A stretch of 64,000 nucleotides of DNA. Source: Gentiana macrophylla (Eukaryota; Streptophyta; Magnoliopsida; Gentianales; Gentianaceae). Under the pieces are notes generated by a model. That model had not been told where the DNA came from. It did no database searches and saw only the letters and a program-made list of their open reading frames with translations. The number at the start of each line of letters is the position of its first letter. Position 1 is the stretch's first letter. The stretch spans positions 70,659,824 through 70,723,823 of the forward strand of contig CM047807.1 in assembly GCA_026214975.1 (NCBI GenBank). Reading direction: 5' to 3'. A program made the translations under genes and the position numbers. Of the stretch, positions 23,611 to 34,720 are shown in pieces.

Positions 23611-23884
23611 AAAGCAGATAAGACATATCTTCCTAATTCATACCCGCCAAGCGCTTATCAGTGACACTAGATGTCACGCAACTTGGTAAACTGATCAGCT
23701 AGGTTGTCGGCTCGAGGCGATCTTTAGGACCGAAACGTTGCCTTTCTGCACGATCTATCTGAGCAAGTGGTACTTACTTTCAATATGCTTCTGACCTCTT
23801 ATGATTGCAAAGATCCTTTGCATGCGCTACCTCTCAACTGTTTTCACAGTAAAATGGTATCGGCTCATCGAGACCTGGAATCAT
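23611..23884 (-). pseudogene. C1 RNase H, C-terminal part
   Basis: The minus strand carries the end of copia pol: IPGLDEPIPFYCENS near 23870-23830, then a stretch corresponding to the HA-K-RS-H motifs, and ADNLADQFTK near 23690, the classic copia pol terminus. Frameshifts and stops are frequent. Element B interrupts it at 23884/34405; the first segment reads into the second once one ATCAT/ATCAC copy is dropped. Confidence 0.75.
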
Positions 23885-25444
23885 GGATTGCGGGTCAAGT
23901 AATAAAATTACTCGAAACCTAAATAACACACTAGCAAGAGAACTAGGTTCAATCGTAGTATAGTTAGATAGATTCGAGGTCGATCCCACAGAGACTCGGC
24001 ATAAACAAAATACGACTTATTAAAATAAAAGCAAATTAAAGGCGGTCTACGACCAACAATTAACGTAGAATTAAAATTGATACAATAGAAACACAAAACC
24101 AACAAAAGACACAACGACACTAAGACAGTTATTTTTATAGGTTTTATAAATAATTAACAAACGGTATTGATAACGCTTGTAGTAATTAATCCCCCATGCT
24201 ATGTAGATTGACGACGAGACAAAATAAGACATTTAAGATTAATTATTCTAACTACGGGAGTCATCCCCTAAGATAGATCTAGCTCCGGGTAGGCCATCTA
24301 GATCATCGTGTCTTCATTACGTGACTTCACATTTTTAGTCTCCATCTCATATAACTTCTGACACCATTACGAAACTAGGGATGCCGGTATAAACCGTAAC
24401 CTCATCTAAGCAACATTCCTATGGTTAGGCGTACTTCTTCGACACCGATTCGATCTCTGTCCTGAATAACAATCACTTTTTGGGTCTCATGTTAAATTAC
24501 GATGACAAATAATTAAGTTGATCAAGTTTAATTACTCGTTTTAATTACAAAGTAGAGAACCTGACGTAGTCGAAGCCATTCACAGACAAATCAAGAACAT
24601 CACAGATCTTGCTACCAGCGAGACATAGGCTCACTGCTAGCAAGCTCAGATCAGAACCAGATTTGCTCGTGAAACGTCTTTTACGTCTCAGATCTACATA
24701 AACATGGGTTCGTTAATTAACTACATCACGAGATCAATACACAAAACGACTACTCCATAACGAAATAAATTAGATCTACGAATAAATATTGCATAATTGA
24801 GTAGACATTACCCTCGAGGACGAGCGTGATTCCCACTCCTCGATACGATCTCTAACCGGCGATTCTAACGACTCCGTAATGAAAGAACATAAAAAAAACT
24901 GAGAACTTGTATAAAAATATTGTATAATTGTGTGTATTCTAATGTGTGGGAAATTCGTACAGCTCTATTTATAGGGGTTCAAGCTAATTAAAAGATATAT
25001 TTCAAAATATCAAAACAATTACAGATAACTCCCGGCCGATCTCCCACTGAAACAGAACTCGCCCCCAGCGAGTGCTCCAGCCGCCCCCAGCGAGTCCTCA
25101 GTCTTCGGATTGGCTCACTGCCTCTTGTCATGCCTTACTCCTCTTTTCGCGCTTATCCGTTTTCTATCTTCAATAAACTCCAAATTTCCTTCGAATTATC
25201 TTGTAATTCAATTTGTCCATTTGCAATTATTCTCCAAAATTATCTCAATCTACAAAATAAATATTTATCCCAAAGTAAATCATATTTAAATAATAAAAAA
25301 CGGATAAATACCAAATTATATCTTATAAATCACACAACACTAAATCATCAATATAAACATGTGATTTAATATAAAATATATATTATTAATCTCGATTTAA
25401 GGCCAATGTTGATGACTTTTATAGGTATAATTTGACCGTCATCA
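23885..25444 (-). repeat. B 3' LTR
   Basis: Starts on the minus strand with TGATGACGGTCAAATTATACC at 25444. The promoter word CTATAAATAGAGC lies near 24964-24976 (minus). The first bases at 23885 are mutated (GG for TG). Inverted words ACTCGC...GCGAGT occur at 25057-25096. Confidence 0.85.
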
Positions 25445-25457
25445 ACTACCTCCCACA
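25445..25457 (-). other. B polypurine tract
   Basis: TGTGGGAGGTAGT on the minus strand, immediately before the LTR start TGATGACGG. Confidence 0.8.
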
Positions 25458-26843
25458 TAGACTTTGATCGTCCCGAACAAAGCATCAATAAGTCATTCCC
25501 CAAGACAACATTTTCCATGGTCAAGTCATACTTACATATTAAACTCGAGTCTACTCATACCACTTATGCTCATAAGGTACCCATTATTCACTACTCGTTA
25601 TGAATCGAAGTGATGTGTGCATGTGCATTTAATTTTGTATATTCGTGGGAAGATTAAAGTTTATGCTCACTTCGCAGTCTCAACCTACCAACATCAGCAT
25701 TCCCACTTCTTAAGCCTCGCAATGGTTAAAGGCATGGTGCAATAAGCAAGAGCGTCATCCATAAGGTTTTTGGACTCGGAGACCGAGAAAATACTCAATG
25801 CCTCTTAAAAATTTGAATTTCTTCGCATTTTTATAATTTCAAGCTTTACCACTTCTCATGAAAGAAACTTGCTTTAAAGGTAAAGTATGCATTGCAAGAA
25901 TCCCCTCTCACGGATTAGTGGAAGCATTGAATATTACCACAAGCGCGGGGCTACTTTGGTAATGTTACTACAAGCCCAGTGTTTAACGCATTGTCAAAAC
26001 ACAGATGATTCTCAAGCTTATTACTCGCTTTGATGGCTAGAAAAAAACAATACATCAGCCGATAAATATGGACTCTAAGTCTCCATAACCAATCATCTAC
26101 GCAATGTACACATAATTCTTCTTAGTTATTATAATTTGCGTGGTATACGTCGATTCAAATTTGAGTAATCAAATAATAAATAACTATTTGCAACAGTCGG
26201 CATGAATATCCTTAAATTTACATTCACATAAGTATAAAATGATCACGTACTCATGCAACTTGGTTCCTTTCCTATCAATTCTATGTATAAGAACACACAA
26301 TTCTAAGGGTACGAGATAATTAATTTGGCATTTGTTCAATTTTTTAATTTTTCACCGTTTCATTCAATTCTTCAATTATAGCATATTATAGCATCATGGC
26401 TATGTCTCCTACCCCCCACTTAAACTTGGCATTGTCCCCAATGACAAAGGAAAAGGAGAATTTAAGAAAAAGACTTAGCTCTGGAAACGGCTCTCAAGTA
26501 GATGCAGGATATAGTTGTAGTCCAAGCACGTCGTGGAGAAGCATACAAAAACCTGTTTAAGCAAACCAAACAGAAACTCCACGAAACCGTTAATAACATG
26601 TCAATGGAAGTTATAAAATAATGTGGCAGTAAATAGATATAGAATATCCAAAACCAAATTAAGCCACTGTATTTCATACAACCAACGACACAGAAAACCA
26701 AAGAGTTAAAACTACCAAACTCACATGTCGGCTATCAAGGAAAAAACCTCGTTTATTCCGAACTTAGAATCGGAACGTGGCGAGATGAAAAAAACCTTAA
26801 CAGTCTCATGCTACTTTATTCAAACAAAACAAAAACAAAAGAT
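25458..26843 (-). other. B 3' non-coding region with second polypurine tract
   Basis: No ORF here is convincing. The region is closely related to 46900-49326 in element C, for example around the word 'ggttcctttcctatcaatt' at 26265. At 26408-26423 the minus strand has TAAGTGGGGGGTAGGAG, nearly the terminal polypurine tract but about 960 bp upstream of it; C has the same word at the same distance. Confidence 0.65.
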
Positions 26844-26886
26844 GGTTTTCAAGAAATAGTTCTGAGTTTATAGTCGTCAGCTCGAC
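26844..26886 (-). other. Conserved post-polymerase motif, B copy
   Basis: Reads GTCGAGCTGACGACTATAAA then CTCAGAACTATTTCTT on the minus strand. Near-identical copies occur in C at 46447-46490 and D at 62007-62050, each downstream of the pol (or former pol) region and in the element's sense orientation. Confidence 0.75.
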
Positions 26887-26929
26887 TCAATTCAACGATG
26901 GTCTATTGATAAATGGGATCTTTGAGTGT

Positions 26930-28185
26930 GAAGACTTCCTCCTCCTTCCTTGACCATGACCAATGTAATTTTTCACACGGTGTCCATTAACCACAAAGGT
27001 GGATTGATCCTTAAGGTTCAATAACTCAATAGCTCCAGAAGGAAAAACCTTACTCACTTGATAAGGGCCATACCATCATGATTTTAACTTGCCAGGAAAG
27101 AGTCTCAACCGTGAATTATAAAGAAGAACCAGTTCGCCTTCCTTAAAGGTGCGGTCCAATATCTTCTTATCATGAAATTTCTTCATACGCTCCTTAAATA
27201 TAGTTGCGTTCTCATAAGCTTCCAGACGAAACTCCTCCAGGCAAGTCAACTCTAACAATCTTCTTTCTCCAGCTAAACTCTCATCAAAATTCAGCATACG
27301 CGTAGCCCATATGGCATGGTGTTCAAGTTCAACCGATAGATGACATGCTTTTCCAAAAACAATCTTATAAGGGGACATACCAATAGTCGTCTTATAAGAA
27401 GTTCTATAAGCCCATAAAGCATCATCTAATCGCAACGACCAATCCTTTCTAGTCGTATTCACAGTTTTCTCCAAAATGCGCTTTATTTCTCGTTTGTAAC
27501 CTCAAATTGTCCACTTGTTTGAGGGTGGTAAGCAGTAGCTAACTTGTGTCTAACCCCATACTTAATCATCAACTTTTCAAACGGCCTATTGCAAAAATGG
27601 CTTCTATTGTCACTAATAATGGCACGAGGGGTTCCAAACCGCGTAAAAATATTTTTCTTTCAGAACTTCAGTACAACTTTCACATCGTTAGTAGGAGAAG
27701 CAATGGCCTCAGCCCATTTGGAGACGTAGTCGACTGCCACTAAGATATAGCGGTTGGACAAAGACAAAGTAAAGGGCCCCACAAAATCAATACCCCAAAC
27801 ATCAAAGAGCTCCACCTCTAGGATATTCTTCAGTGGCATTTCATTCCTTCTCGAGACATTTCCCGTCATTTGGCAAGAATGACAAGATCTAGCATATTGA
27901 TGCACATCTTTGAACAAAGTGGGCCAGTAAAAACCACATTGGAGGACTTTCACAGCAGTCTTATCTCCTCCATAATGTCCTCCGGCCTCATAAGCGTGGC
28001 AATGTCTAAGGATATCATACATCTCCTCTTCCGGCACACATCTCCTAAAGACATTGTCGGATCCTAGATTAAAAAGATAGGGCTCTTCCCAATAATAGTG
28101 CCTAAGATCCTTGAAGAATTTCTTTCTTTCTTGGGGGTTGAGATTTGGTGGCAAGTATTTCGCGGATAGATAATTCACAGTCTTT
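26930..28185 (-). pseudogene. B integrase
   Basis: The zinc region shows the HHCC residues: [18 protein letters not shown] and [11 protein letters not shown] at about 27880-28020. The core has D in [10 protein letters not shown] in IISDNRSHF and E in SGQFEVTN, so all three catalytic acids appear present. The C-terminal part at 27076-27474 ([37 protein letters not shown]) continues past a stop as YQVSKVFPSGAIELL to about 26935. In-frame stops or shifts occur near 27660, 27480 and 27075. It would insert the DNA copy into the genome. No chromodomain is seen, as expected for Athila/Tat types. Confidence 0.85.
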
Positions 28186-28735
28186 AAACCATGGTTGTTT
28201 TTTCTCCTTCACAACCACAACACGCGAAGATACTGCGGCACAATCATCATTTCTATGTGTGGCCGTGATGGAGAATAATTGTTCATCATGAAATGTTTCT
28301 CCAATCTCGGTCATTGGCTCATTATCCTCTATTTGTAAACGGGAAAGATGATCCGCAACCAGATTCTCAGATCCTTTCTTATCACGGATTTCTACATCAA
28401 ACTCTTGCAATAGTAGAATCCATCTCAACAACCTTGGCTTGGAATCTTGTTTGGCTAAAAGGTACTTCAAAGCCACATGGTCAGTCCAAACAGTGACTTT
28501 AGATCCCACTAGATAAGATCTAAACTTGTCAAACGCAAAGATAATAGCCAGAAGCTCTTTCTCAGTAGTTGCATAGTTCCTTCAAGAAGTATTTAGTGTT
28601 CGACTAGCATAGTAGATGGGCCTGAAGATCTTGTCTTTTCTTTGTCCTAAGGCAGCACCAACAGCAGTATCGCTTGCATCGCACATCAACTCAAAAGGTA
28701 GATTCCAATCAAAGCAATCGTAAGCGGGTGCGATG
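28186..28735 (-). pseudogene. B RNase H
   Basis: The piece at 28102-28509 reads [20 protein letters not shown] and [11 protein letters not shown], the RNase H end and tether into integrase. Upstream, toward 28700, the minus strand gives the first catalytic region in a broken frame (CDASDTAVGA..., FRPIYYASRTLN). A stop at 28510 and a shift near 28580 separate the pieces. Confidence 0.8.
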
Positions 28736-29803
28736 AATCGGCATGCTCTTTAATTCATTGAAAGCTTTCATGCACTCATTAGTAAACACAAATGGCACAT
28801 CCTTGGCCAATAATTCGGTAAGAGGTCTAGTGATTAAGGAAAAGTCCTTCACAAACCGACGATAGAATCCTGCGTGGCCTAGAAAACCTCGCAATGTCTT
28901 AAGATTGGTTGGTGGAGGCAGTTTTTCATTCACCTCTACTTTTGCTCTATCCACCTCTATACTGTTCTTTGAAATACGGTGGCCAAGTACTATACCTTCA
29001 GTAACCATAAGATGACATTTCTCCCAGTTAAGCACCAAATTCGTCTCCTCGCATCTCTTCAACACTCTTGCTAGATGCGTGAGACATGAATCGAAATCAT
29101 CTCCAAATATGGAGAAATCATCCGTAAAGATCTCTAGGAAGTCTTCAACCATATCAGCAAACAGAGAAATCATGCATCTTTGAAACGTTGCTGGTGCGTT
29201 GCATAAACCAAAGGGCATTTTATTGTAAGCGAAGATTCCATATGGACATGTAAACGTGGTCTTTTCATGATCCTCGGGTGAGATATGAATTTGATAATAT
29301 CCCGAGTAACCGTCAAGAAAGCAATAAAACGCATGTCCGCTCAGTCTCTCGAGCATTTGATCAATGATGGGAAGGGGGAAGTGATCTTTACGAGTAGCAT
29401 CATTCAGTTTCCTAAAGTCAATGCATACTCTATGACCAGTAATGAGTCTAACAGGAATTAACTTGTTTAACTAATTAGCTTGCACCGTCAAACCTCCCTT
29501 CTTTGGAACTACGTGGATCGGGCTAACCCATTCACTATCAGAGATAGGAAAGATGATTCCCATTTCTAACATCTTAATAACTTCATCCCTAACCACGTCC
29601 TTCAATTGTGGGGTCAACCTTCTTTGTGGTTGTGCAACCGCTTTCTTTGCAGGATCGACGGAGATTTTATGCATGCAAACGCTAGGACTAATGCCTTTAA
29701 TGTCGGCTATTGTCCATCCAAATGCTCCACGATACTCTCTCAACACTCTCATCAGCTTTTCTTCTTGTATTTCAGTCAAGGCAGAAGAAATAATAAGTGG
29801 CAA
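28736..29803 (-). pseudogene. B reverse transcriptase
   Basis: The N-terminal part at 29471-29803 has VRDEVIKMLEMGIIFPISDS and WVSPIHVVPKKGG. After a stop near 29470 come VCIDFRKLNDAT and the palm (FYCFLDGYSGYYQIHISPED, MPFGLCNAPATFQRCM). The catalytic box is FTDDFSIFG near 29130, with both aspartates kept. RGFLGHAGFYRRFVKDFS marks the thumb/connection. A frameshift near 28709 ends the frame. Confidence 0.88.
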
Positions 29804-30064
29804 GGTATCATCTTATAAGAATACATACTTCAAATGTGCAGGCAGAGGTTTCAATGTCAGATTGGTAGGTGGTTCTTCTAACGTGGTCTTTAATTTTTTT
29901 CCGGTTAGCTTAAGTTCAAAGAACTTATGCCATGTCGGTCTTTGGTAAAATTCCTCAACCTCGGTATACTTCATTTCTTCAACCTGGCCAGGGGTTCCTC
30001 TACTACATCCAGGCCATATCACTTTTTCTTCCTCGCTACATTCATATGGCACTTCATCTTCTAA
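29804..30064 (-). pseudogene. B protease-RT linker
   Basis: The frame 29813-30052 (PYECSEEEKVIWPGCSRG... LPAHLKYVFL) is the typical Athila linker that ends just before the RT with ..LKPLPAHLKYVFL. A stop separates it from both neighbours. Confidence 0.6.
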
Positions 30065-30577
30065 CTATAGAGTAGCCTCGAGGAAATCCTTAATATCCTC
30101 ATATTGTTGGAAGTCATTGACAAGCTTGTCAACAGAATCCAACATGAAAAATGCATCCTGTTCATCATCAAGTGTCTTCATATTGTCAAGCACGTTGAAT
30201 GCTATTTCATCTCCATTAACTCTTAACACTAACTCACTTTTGTAAACATCGATAAGCATCCTACTAGTGTCCATGAAAGGTCTTCCTAATATTAGGGGCA
30301 CTTCGTAGTTAGCTTCCATATCTAGCACAACAAAGTCGACATGAAACACAAACTTCTCAACTCTTACTAACACATCCTCAACCACTCCACAAGGTTCCTT
30401 AACTGAATGATCAGCTAATTGCAAATTAATCGAAGTCTTTTTAAAGTCTTTCATACCTAGCTTTTGAAAAATGGACAGAGGCCTCAGATTTACGCTCGCT
30501 CCTAGATCACACAAGGCTTTGTTCAAACATACGTTACCTATGGTGCAGGGAATGAGAAAACTTCCGGATCCTTGCAC
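30065..30577 (-). pseudogene. B aspartic protease
   Basis: The catalytic region is KALCDLGASVNLRPLSIF, with D-L-G in place of D-T-G as usual for Athila/Tat elements. The second conserved part is EVPLILGRPFMDTSRMLIDV. The frame is 170 codons, long enough for the whole domain. Upstream it loses phase with gag because of the 57-bp duplication at 30594-30695. It would cut the Gag-Pol polyprotein. Confidence 0.82.
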
Positions 30578-30593
30578 TTAGCGGGTAACTTAT

Positions 30594-30695
30594 TAGTAGA
30601 GACAACTTCTTTCAAGAACTTGGTGTACTCAGGCATCTAGGAGTTTCCTCTTAGTAGAGACAACTTCTTTCAAGAACTTGGTGTACTCAGGCATC
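30594..30695. repeat. 57-bp tandem duplication in B gag-protease junction
   Basis: The word TTAGTAGAGACAACTTCTTT and the following 25 or so bases occur at 30594-30638 and again at 30651-30695. The repeat period is 57 bp. The length is a multiple of three, but the copy brings stops on the coding strand. Confidence 0.85.
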
Positions 30696-32462
30696 TCAGC
30701 AAGTGCTTCAACTAAAGGTATATTGATGTGTAACTTTCTAAAGATATCAATGAACTTCTTATATCTCTTATCATCAACCTTAGGATAACTCTTGCGTGGA
30801 GGATACGGTAAGGTTGAAGGATCGACATAAGTGAAAATAGGATACTTATTATTATAAAGCTCAACTCTAGGGCCAGCAGGTTCCTTATAGGTTTCTTGCT
30901 CAGGCAAGGTTCCAGAGGTATTTGCTTCCTTGCTTGGCTCACTATCCTTACTCTCTACGGCTTTTTCTTTCTCTTTTAAAGATGGTGGAGTCACTTATTT
31001 CCCACTTCTAGTCATGATTGCATTCAAATCCTTAGGATTTTTATCAGTGTTGCTTTGCAATCCTTCAGGAGGCCTAGTTGAGACTTGCTCAGCTAGTTGC
31101 CCTATTTGGTGAGTGAGATTCTGGACTATGGCTTCTTGATTGGTCACCTTAGCATCGGTCTTATGACAATATTGGCTAAAGTTAGTGGCTAAATCAGCCA
31201 TCGATTTTGAAAGTTGTCCCATATTGTCAGTAACGACATTACTCAATTTTTCTATCACAGCTTCCCAACCAAAAGTTTTAGTTTGCTGGGGTACATAAGT
31301 AGTAGGCGGTTTAGGCCCATCTCCTCCATTAGGGTCACTATATCGGAATCCAGGATGGTTATGATTAGGCTTATATCCTCCCCATTGATTTCCTTGTCTC
31401 CCAATATAATTTGCTTCTTCAGTACCAACATTCTCATTTTGATGAATTACTTCAATTCCAGTCCCATTCTCTACTCTTGCCATCCTCTCTTGCATTCCAT
31501 CCACCTTATTGTTGATAACAGACAGTTGTTCTAAGATTTTGGTAAATGCACTATCCTCAAATATGTCAGCGGCCATCTTCACAGTAGCTATGTCATTGTC
31601 TCCCCATTGACTATTCATCGCTATTTGCTTCATCTTTCCTTGTGCCTCCTCAGGAGATAGAAGAACAAACACTCCATTGCTAGAGTCGTCTACTCTAATT
31701 TTCTCAGTCTCTCTCAATCCATGGTAAAAAGTTTGTATTAAAAGCCACTTTCTCATAGCTTGATCAAAACTCTCCCCAAGTTGTTGCTTAAATCCTAAGA
31801 TGTATTGGCGTAACTTAAAGGTTTTTCCTAGAGGAAAATACTTATTCATGAATTTTTGCAACAATTGTTCCCAAATAGTGATAGATCCAGCCTCTAAAGA
31901 GAGAAGCCATTGCTTAGCTTTATCTTTCAAAGTGAAAGGGAAAAGCTTAAGACAAATGTTACCCTCCGGGATTAATTCTGGCTTCACTGTGCTAACGATT
32001 TCCAAGAACTTTGTCACATGAACACCAGGATCCTCGTTTTGGATTCCATGAAAAGTGGAATAGTTGGTCACCATTTGAATTACATTAGGCCTAGGGTGAT
32101 AGACTTCCGCAGCATTTTACATTAGGCGTTGCATAACTTTGTAAAGTGCGCCTCGCTCCTTGGTTTCCATTATTAGCATTAAGATTATTCGCATTATTAA
32201 CATTATTGGCATTATTAACAACTTCATGATTAAGTACCTGGTTCGGATTGTTCGGAATGTCTTCCATTTCTGCCTCAGATTCAGAATGCTCAGAATGATC
32301 GGTTGTATGTCCTTCTTCCGATTCGTGCTCACTTTCCTCAAGATTTGGATCCTCTTCTCCTTGCTTAGCCAGTTCTCTAGCTAACTTCCTATTTCGCCTT
32401 GCAGATTTCTCTATTTCTGGATTATACGGCTCAAACGGTTCCTTCGATTTCCGAGTAGCGTA
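30696..32462 (-). pseudogene. B gag
   Basis: The upstream part (to 32462) is acidic with a poly-Asn stretch (NNANNVNNANN), then RRTLQSYATPN, a typical Athila gag start. A frameshift near 32100 leads into the open frame 30995-32074: FHGIQNEDPGVHVTKFLEI, LKDKAKQWLLSLEAGSITIW, FMNKYFPLGKTFKLRQYI and FYHGLRETEKIRVDD. It continues in 30629-30994 with PYPPRKSYPKVDDKRYKKF, the usual gag C-terminus before the protease. It would assemble the particle. I see no nucleocapsid zinc knuckle. Confidence 0.82.
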
Positions 32463-32812
32463 CTATAAAATAACAAAAAACAATAAAACAATTAAAGACT
32501 TAAAAGGCTAGGCCTTTAACTAGACTAAATAAAAAAACGACACTAAATCAGACTCTAAAAATTACAAAAAATACGAAAACACAAAACAGAAACTGTGTAA
32601 AACAAAACGGAATGTAAAGCGCCTGAGAAAAATTGGTGGCTCGTGACAGAGAGCTTCATTGCGGTGAGACCGATAAAATATGGAAAGCGCCGATTTGTTT
32701 TACGACACTAACACGTTAATTCTATACTACGAAAATTAATTAAACAGACTCTATTCACAATATTTATGAATTTACTTTTAATAAAATAAGCTATACTTGA
32801 TTAATGACACGA
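32463..32812 (-). other. B leader
   Basis: A-rich non-coding sequence between the primer-binding site and gag. Confidence 0.55.
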
Positions 32813-32831
32813 GTCCCTGGCAACGGCGCCA
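32813..32831 (-). other. B primer-binding site (tRNA-Asp)
   Basis: On the minus strand TGGCGCCGTTGCCAGGGAC, one mismatch from the tRNA-Asp 3' end complement. Confidence 0.88.
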
Positions 32832-32837
32832 AAAACT

Positions 32838-34404
32838 TGATTGTGGGTCAAGTAGTAAAATTACTCGAAACCTAAATAACACACTAGCAAGAGAACTAGG
32901 TTCAATCGTAGTATAGTTAGATAGAGTCGAGGTCGATCCCACAGAGACTCGGCTTAAACGAAATACGACTTATTAAACTAAAAGCAAATTAAAGGCAGTC
33001 TACGACCAACAATTAACGTAGAATTAAAATTGACACAATAGAAACACAAAACCAACAAAAGACACAACGACACTAAGACACTTATTTTAATAGGTTTTAT
33101 AAATAATTAACAAACGGTATTGATAAAGCTAGTAGTAATTACTCCCCCATGCTATGTAGATTGACGACGAGACAAAATAAGACATTTAAAATTAATTATT
33201 CTGACTACGAGAGTCATCCCCTAAGAAAGATCTAGCTCCGGGTAGGCCATCTTGATCATCGTGTCTCCATTACGTGACTTCACATTTTTAATCTCCATCT
33301 CATATAACTTCTGACACCATTACGAAACTAGGGATGCCGGTATAAACTGTAACCGCGTCTAAGCAATATTCATAAAGTTAGGCGTACTTCTTAGACACCG
33401 ATTCAATCTCTGTCCGAAGTAACAATCACTTTTTGGGTCTCATGTTAAATTACGATGACAAATAATTAAGTTGATCAAGTTTAATTACTCGTTTTAATTA
33501 CAAACCAGAGAACCTGACGTAGTCGAAGCCGTTCACAGACAAATCAAGAACATCACAGATCTTGCTACCAGCGAGACATAGGCTCACTGCCAGCAAGCTC
33601 AGATCCGAACCAGATTTGCTCGTGAAACGTCTTTTACGTCTCAGATCTACATAAACATGGGTTCGTTAATTAACTACATCACGAGATCAATACACAAAAT
33701 GACTACTCCATAACGAAATAAATTTGATCTACGATTAAAGATTGCATAATTGAGTAGACATTACCCTCGAGGACGAGCGTGATTCCCAATCCTCGATACG
33801 ATCTCTAACCGGCGATTCTAACGACTCCGTAATGAAAGAACATAAAAAAACTGAGAACTTGTATAAAAATATTGTATAATGGTGTGCATTCTAAAGTGTG
33901 GTTCAAATGAAATTCGTACAGCTCTATTTATAGGGGTTCAAGTTGATTGAAAGATATATTTCAAAATATCAAAACAATTAGAGATAACTCCCGGCCCGAT
34001 CTCCTACTGAAACAGGACTCGCCCCCAGCGAGTGCTCTAGCCGCCCCCAGAGAGTCCTCAGTCTTCGGATTGGCTCGCTGGCTCTTGTCATGCCTTACTC
34101 CTCTTTTCGCGCTTATCCGTTTTCTATCTTCAATGCACTCCGAATTTGCTTCGATTTATCTTGTAATTTAATTTGTCCATTTGCAATTATTCTCCAAAAT
34201 TATCTCAATCTACAAAATAAATATTTATCCCAAAGTAAATCATATTTAAATAATAAAAAATGGATAAATACCAAATTATATCTTATAAATCACACAACAC
34301 TAAATAATCAATATAAACATGTGATTTAATATAAAATATATATTATTAATCTCGATTTAAGGCCAATTTTGATGACTTTTATGGGTATAATTTGAACGTC
34401 ATCA
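32838..34404 (-). repeat. B 5' LTR
   Basis: On the + strand from TGATTGTGGGTCAAG to GAACGTCATCA. Promoter word CTATAAATAGAGC on the minus strand near 33922-33934. Closely matches the 3' LTR. Confidence 0.87.
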
Positions 34405-34720
34405 ATCACTTCCCAATCCCCCAAAGAAATTCTCAAGCCACACTGCCTCTTTAGCTACTCCAAAAGCTGCTATGTATTCGACTAACAGAGTCAAATTGGC
34501 AGTACAGGATTGCTCCAGACTACAGCTTCATCACAATGTGTAAACACTAAGCCTGAGATCGATTCACGATCATCCTTAATCCAACAAAAATAAGAAACAG
34601 TGTAGTCAACAATACTTAGGTTTGCACCCGAATACTCAAGCATACAACTCATCGTTCTCTAAAGGTACTTGAGGATGCACTATACTGCTGCTCAACGTCC
34701 GAATCCAAGATTCGACTGTT
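34405..34720 (-). pseudogene. C1 RNase H, central part
   Basis: The minus strand gives DDRESISGLVFTHCDEAVVW and EYIAAFGVAKEAVWLENFF, the standard copia RNase H core, with frameshifts. It continues at 23884 beyond element B. Confidence 0.75.

Larger units (their letters stand above)
23885..34404 (-). mobile_element. B: Athila/Tat-like Ty3/gypsy retrotransposon
   Basis: LTRs at 23885-25444 and 32838-34404, tRNA-Asp primer-binding site at 32813-32831, and full coding order gag, protease, RT, RNase H, integrase, all on the minus strand. Length is 10.5 kb. The target duplication is imperfect (ATCAT at 23880-23884, ATCAC at 34405-34409), but the copia RNase H frame resumes across it, which supports one insertion. 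After integrase comes about 1.5 kb of non-coding sequence with the conserved post-pol motif and two polypurine tracts. Several frames are still long, but stops and a 57-bp duplication inactivate it. Confidence 0.88.

Noticed and set aside
27544..28067. + strand ORFs in B
   Set aside because: Antisense to integrase.
23885..34404. Integrated plant pararetrovirus
   Set aside because: LTRs, integrase and a target duplication are present and no movement protein is seen; the order fits Athila/Tat retrotransposons.
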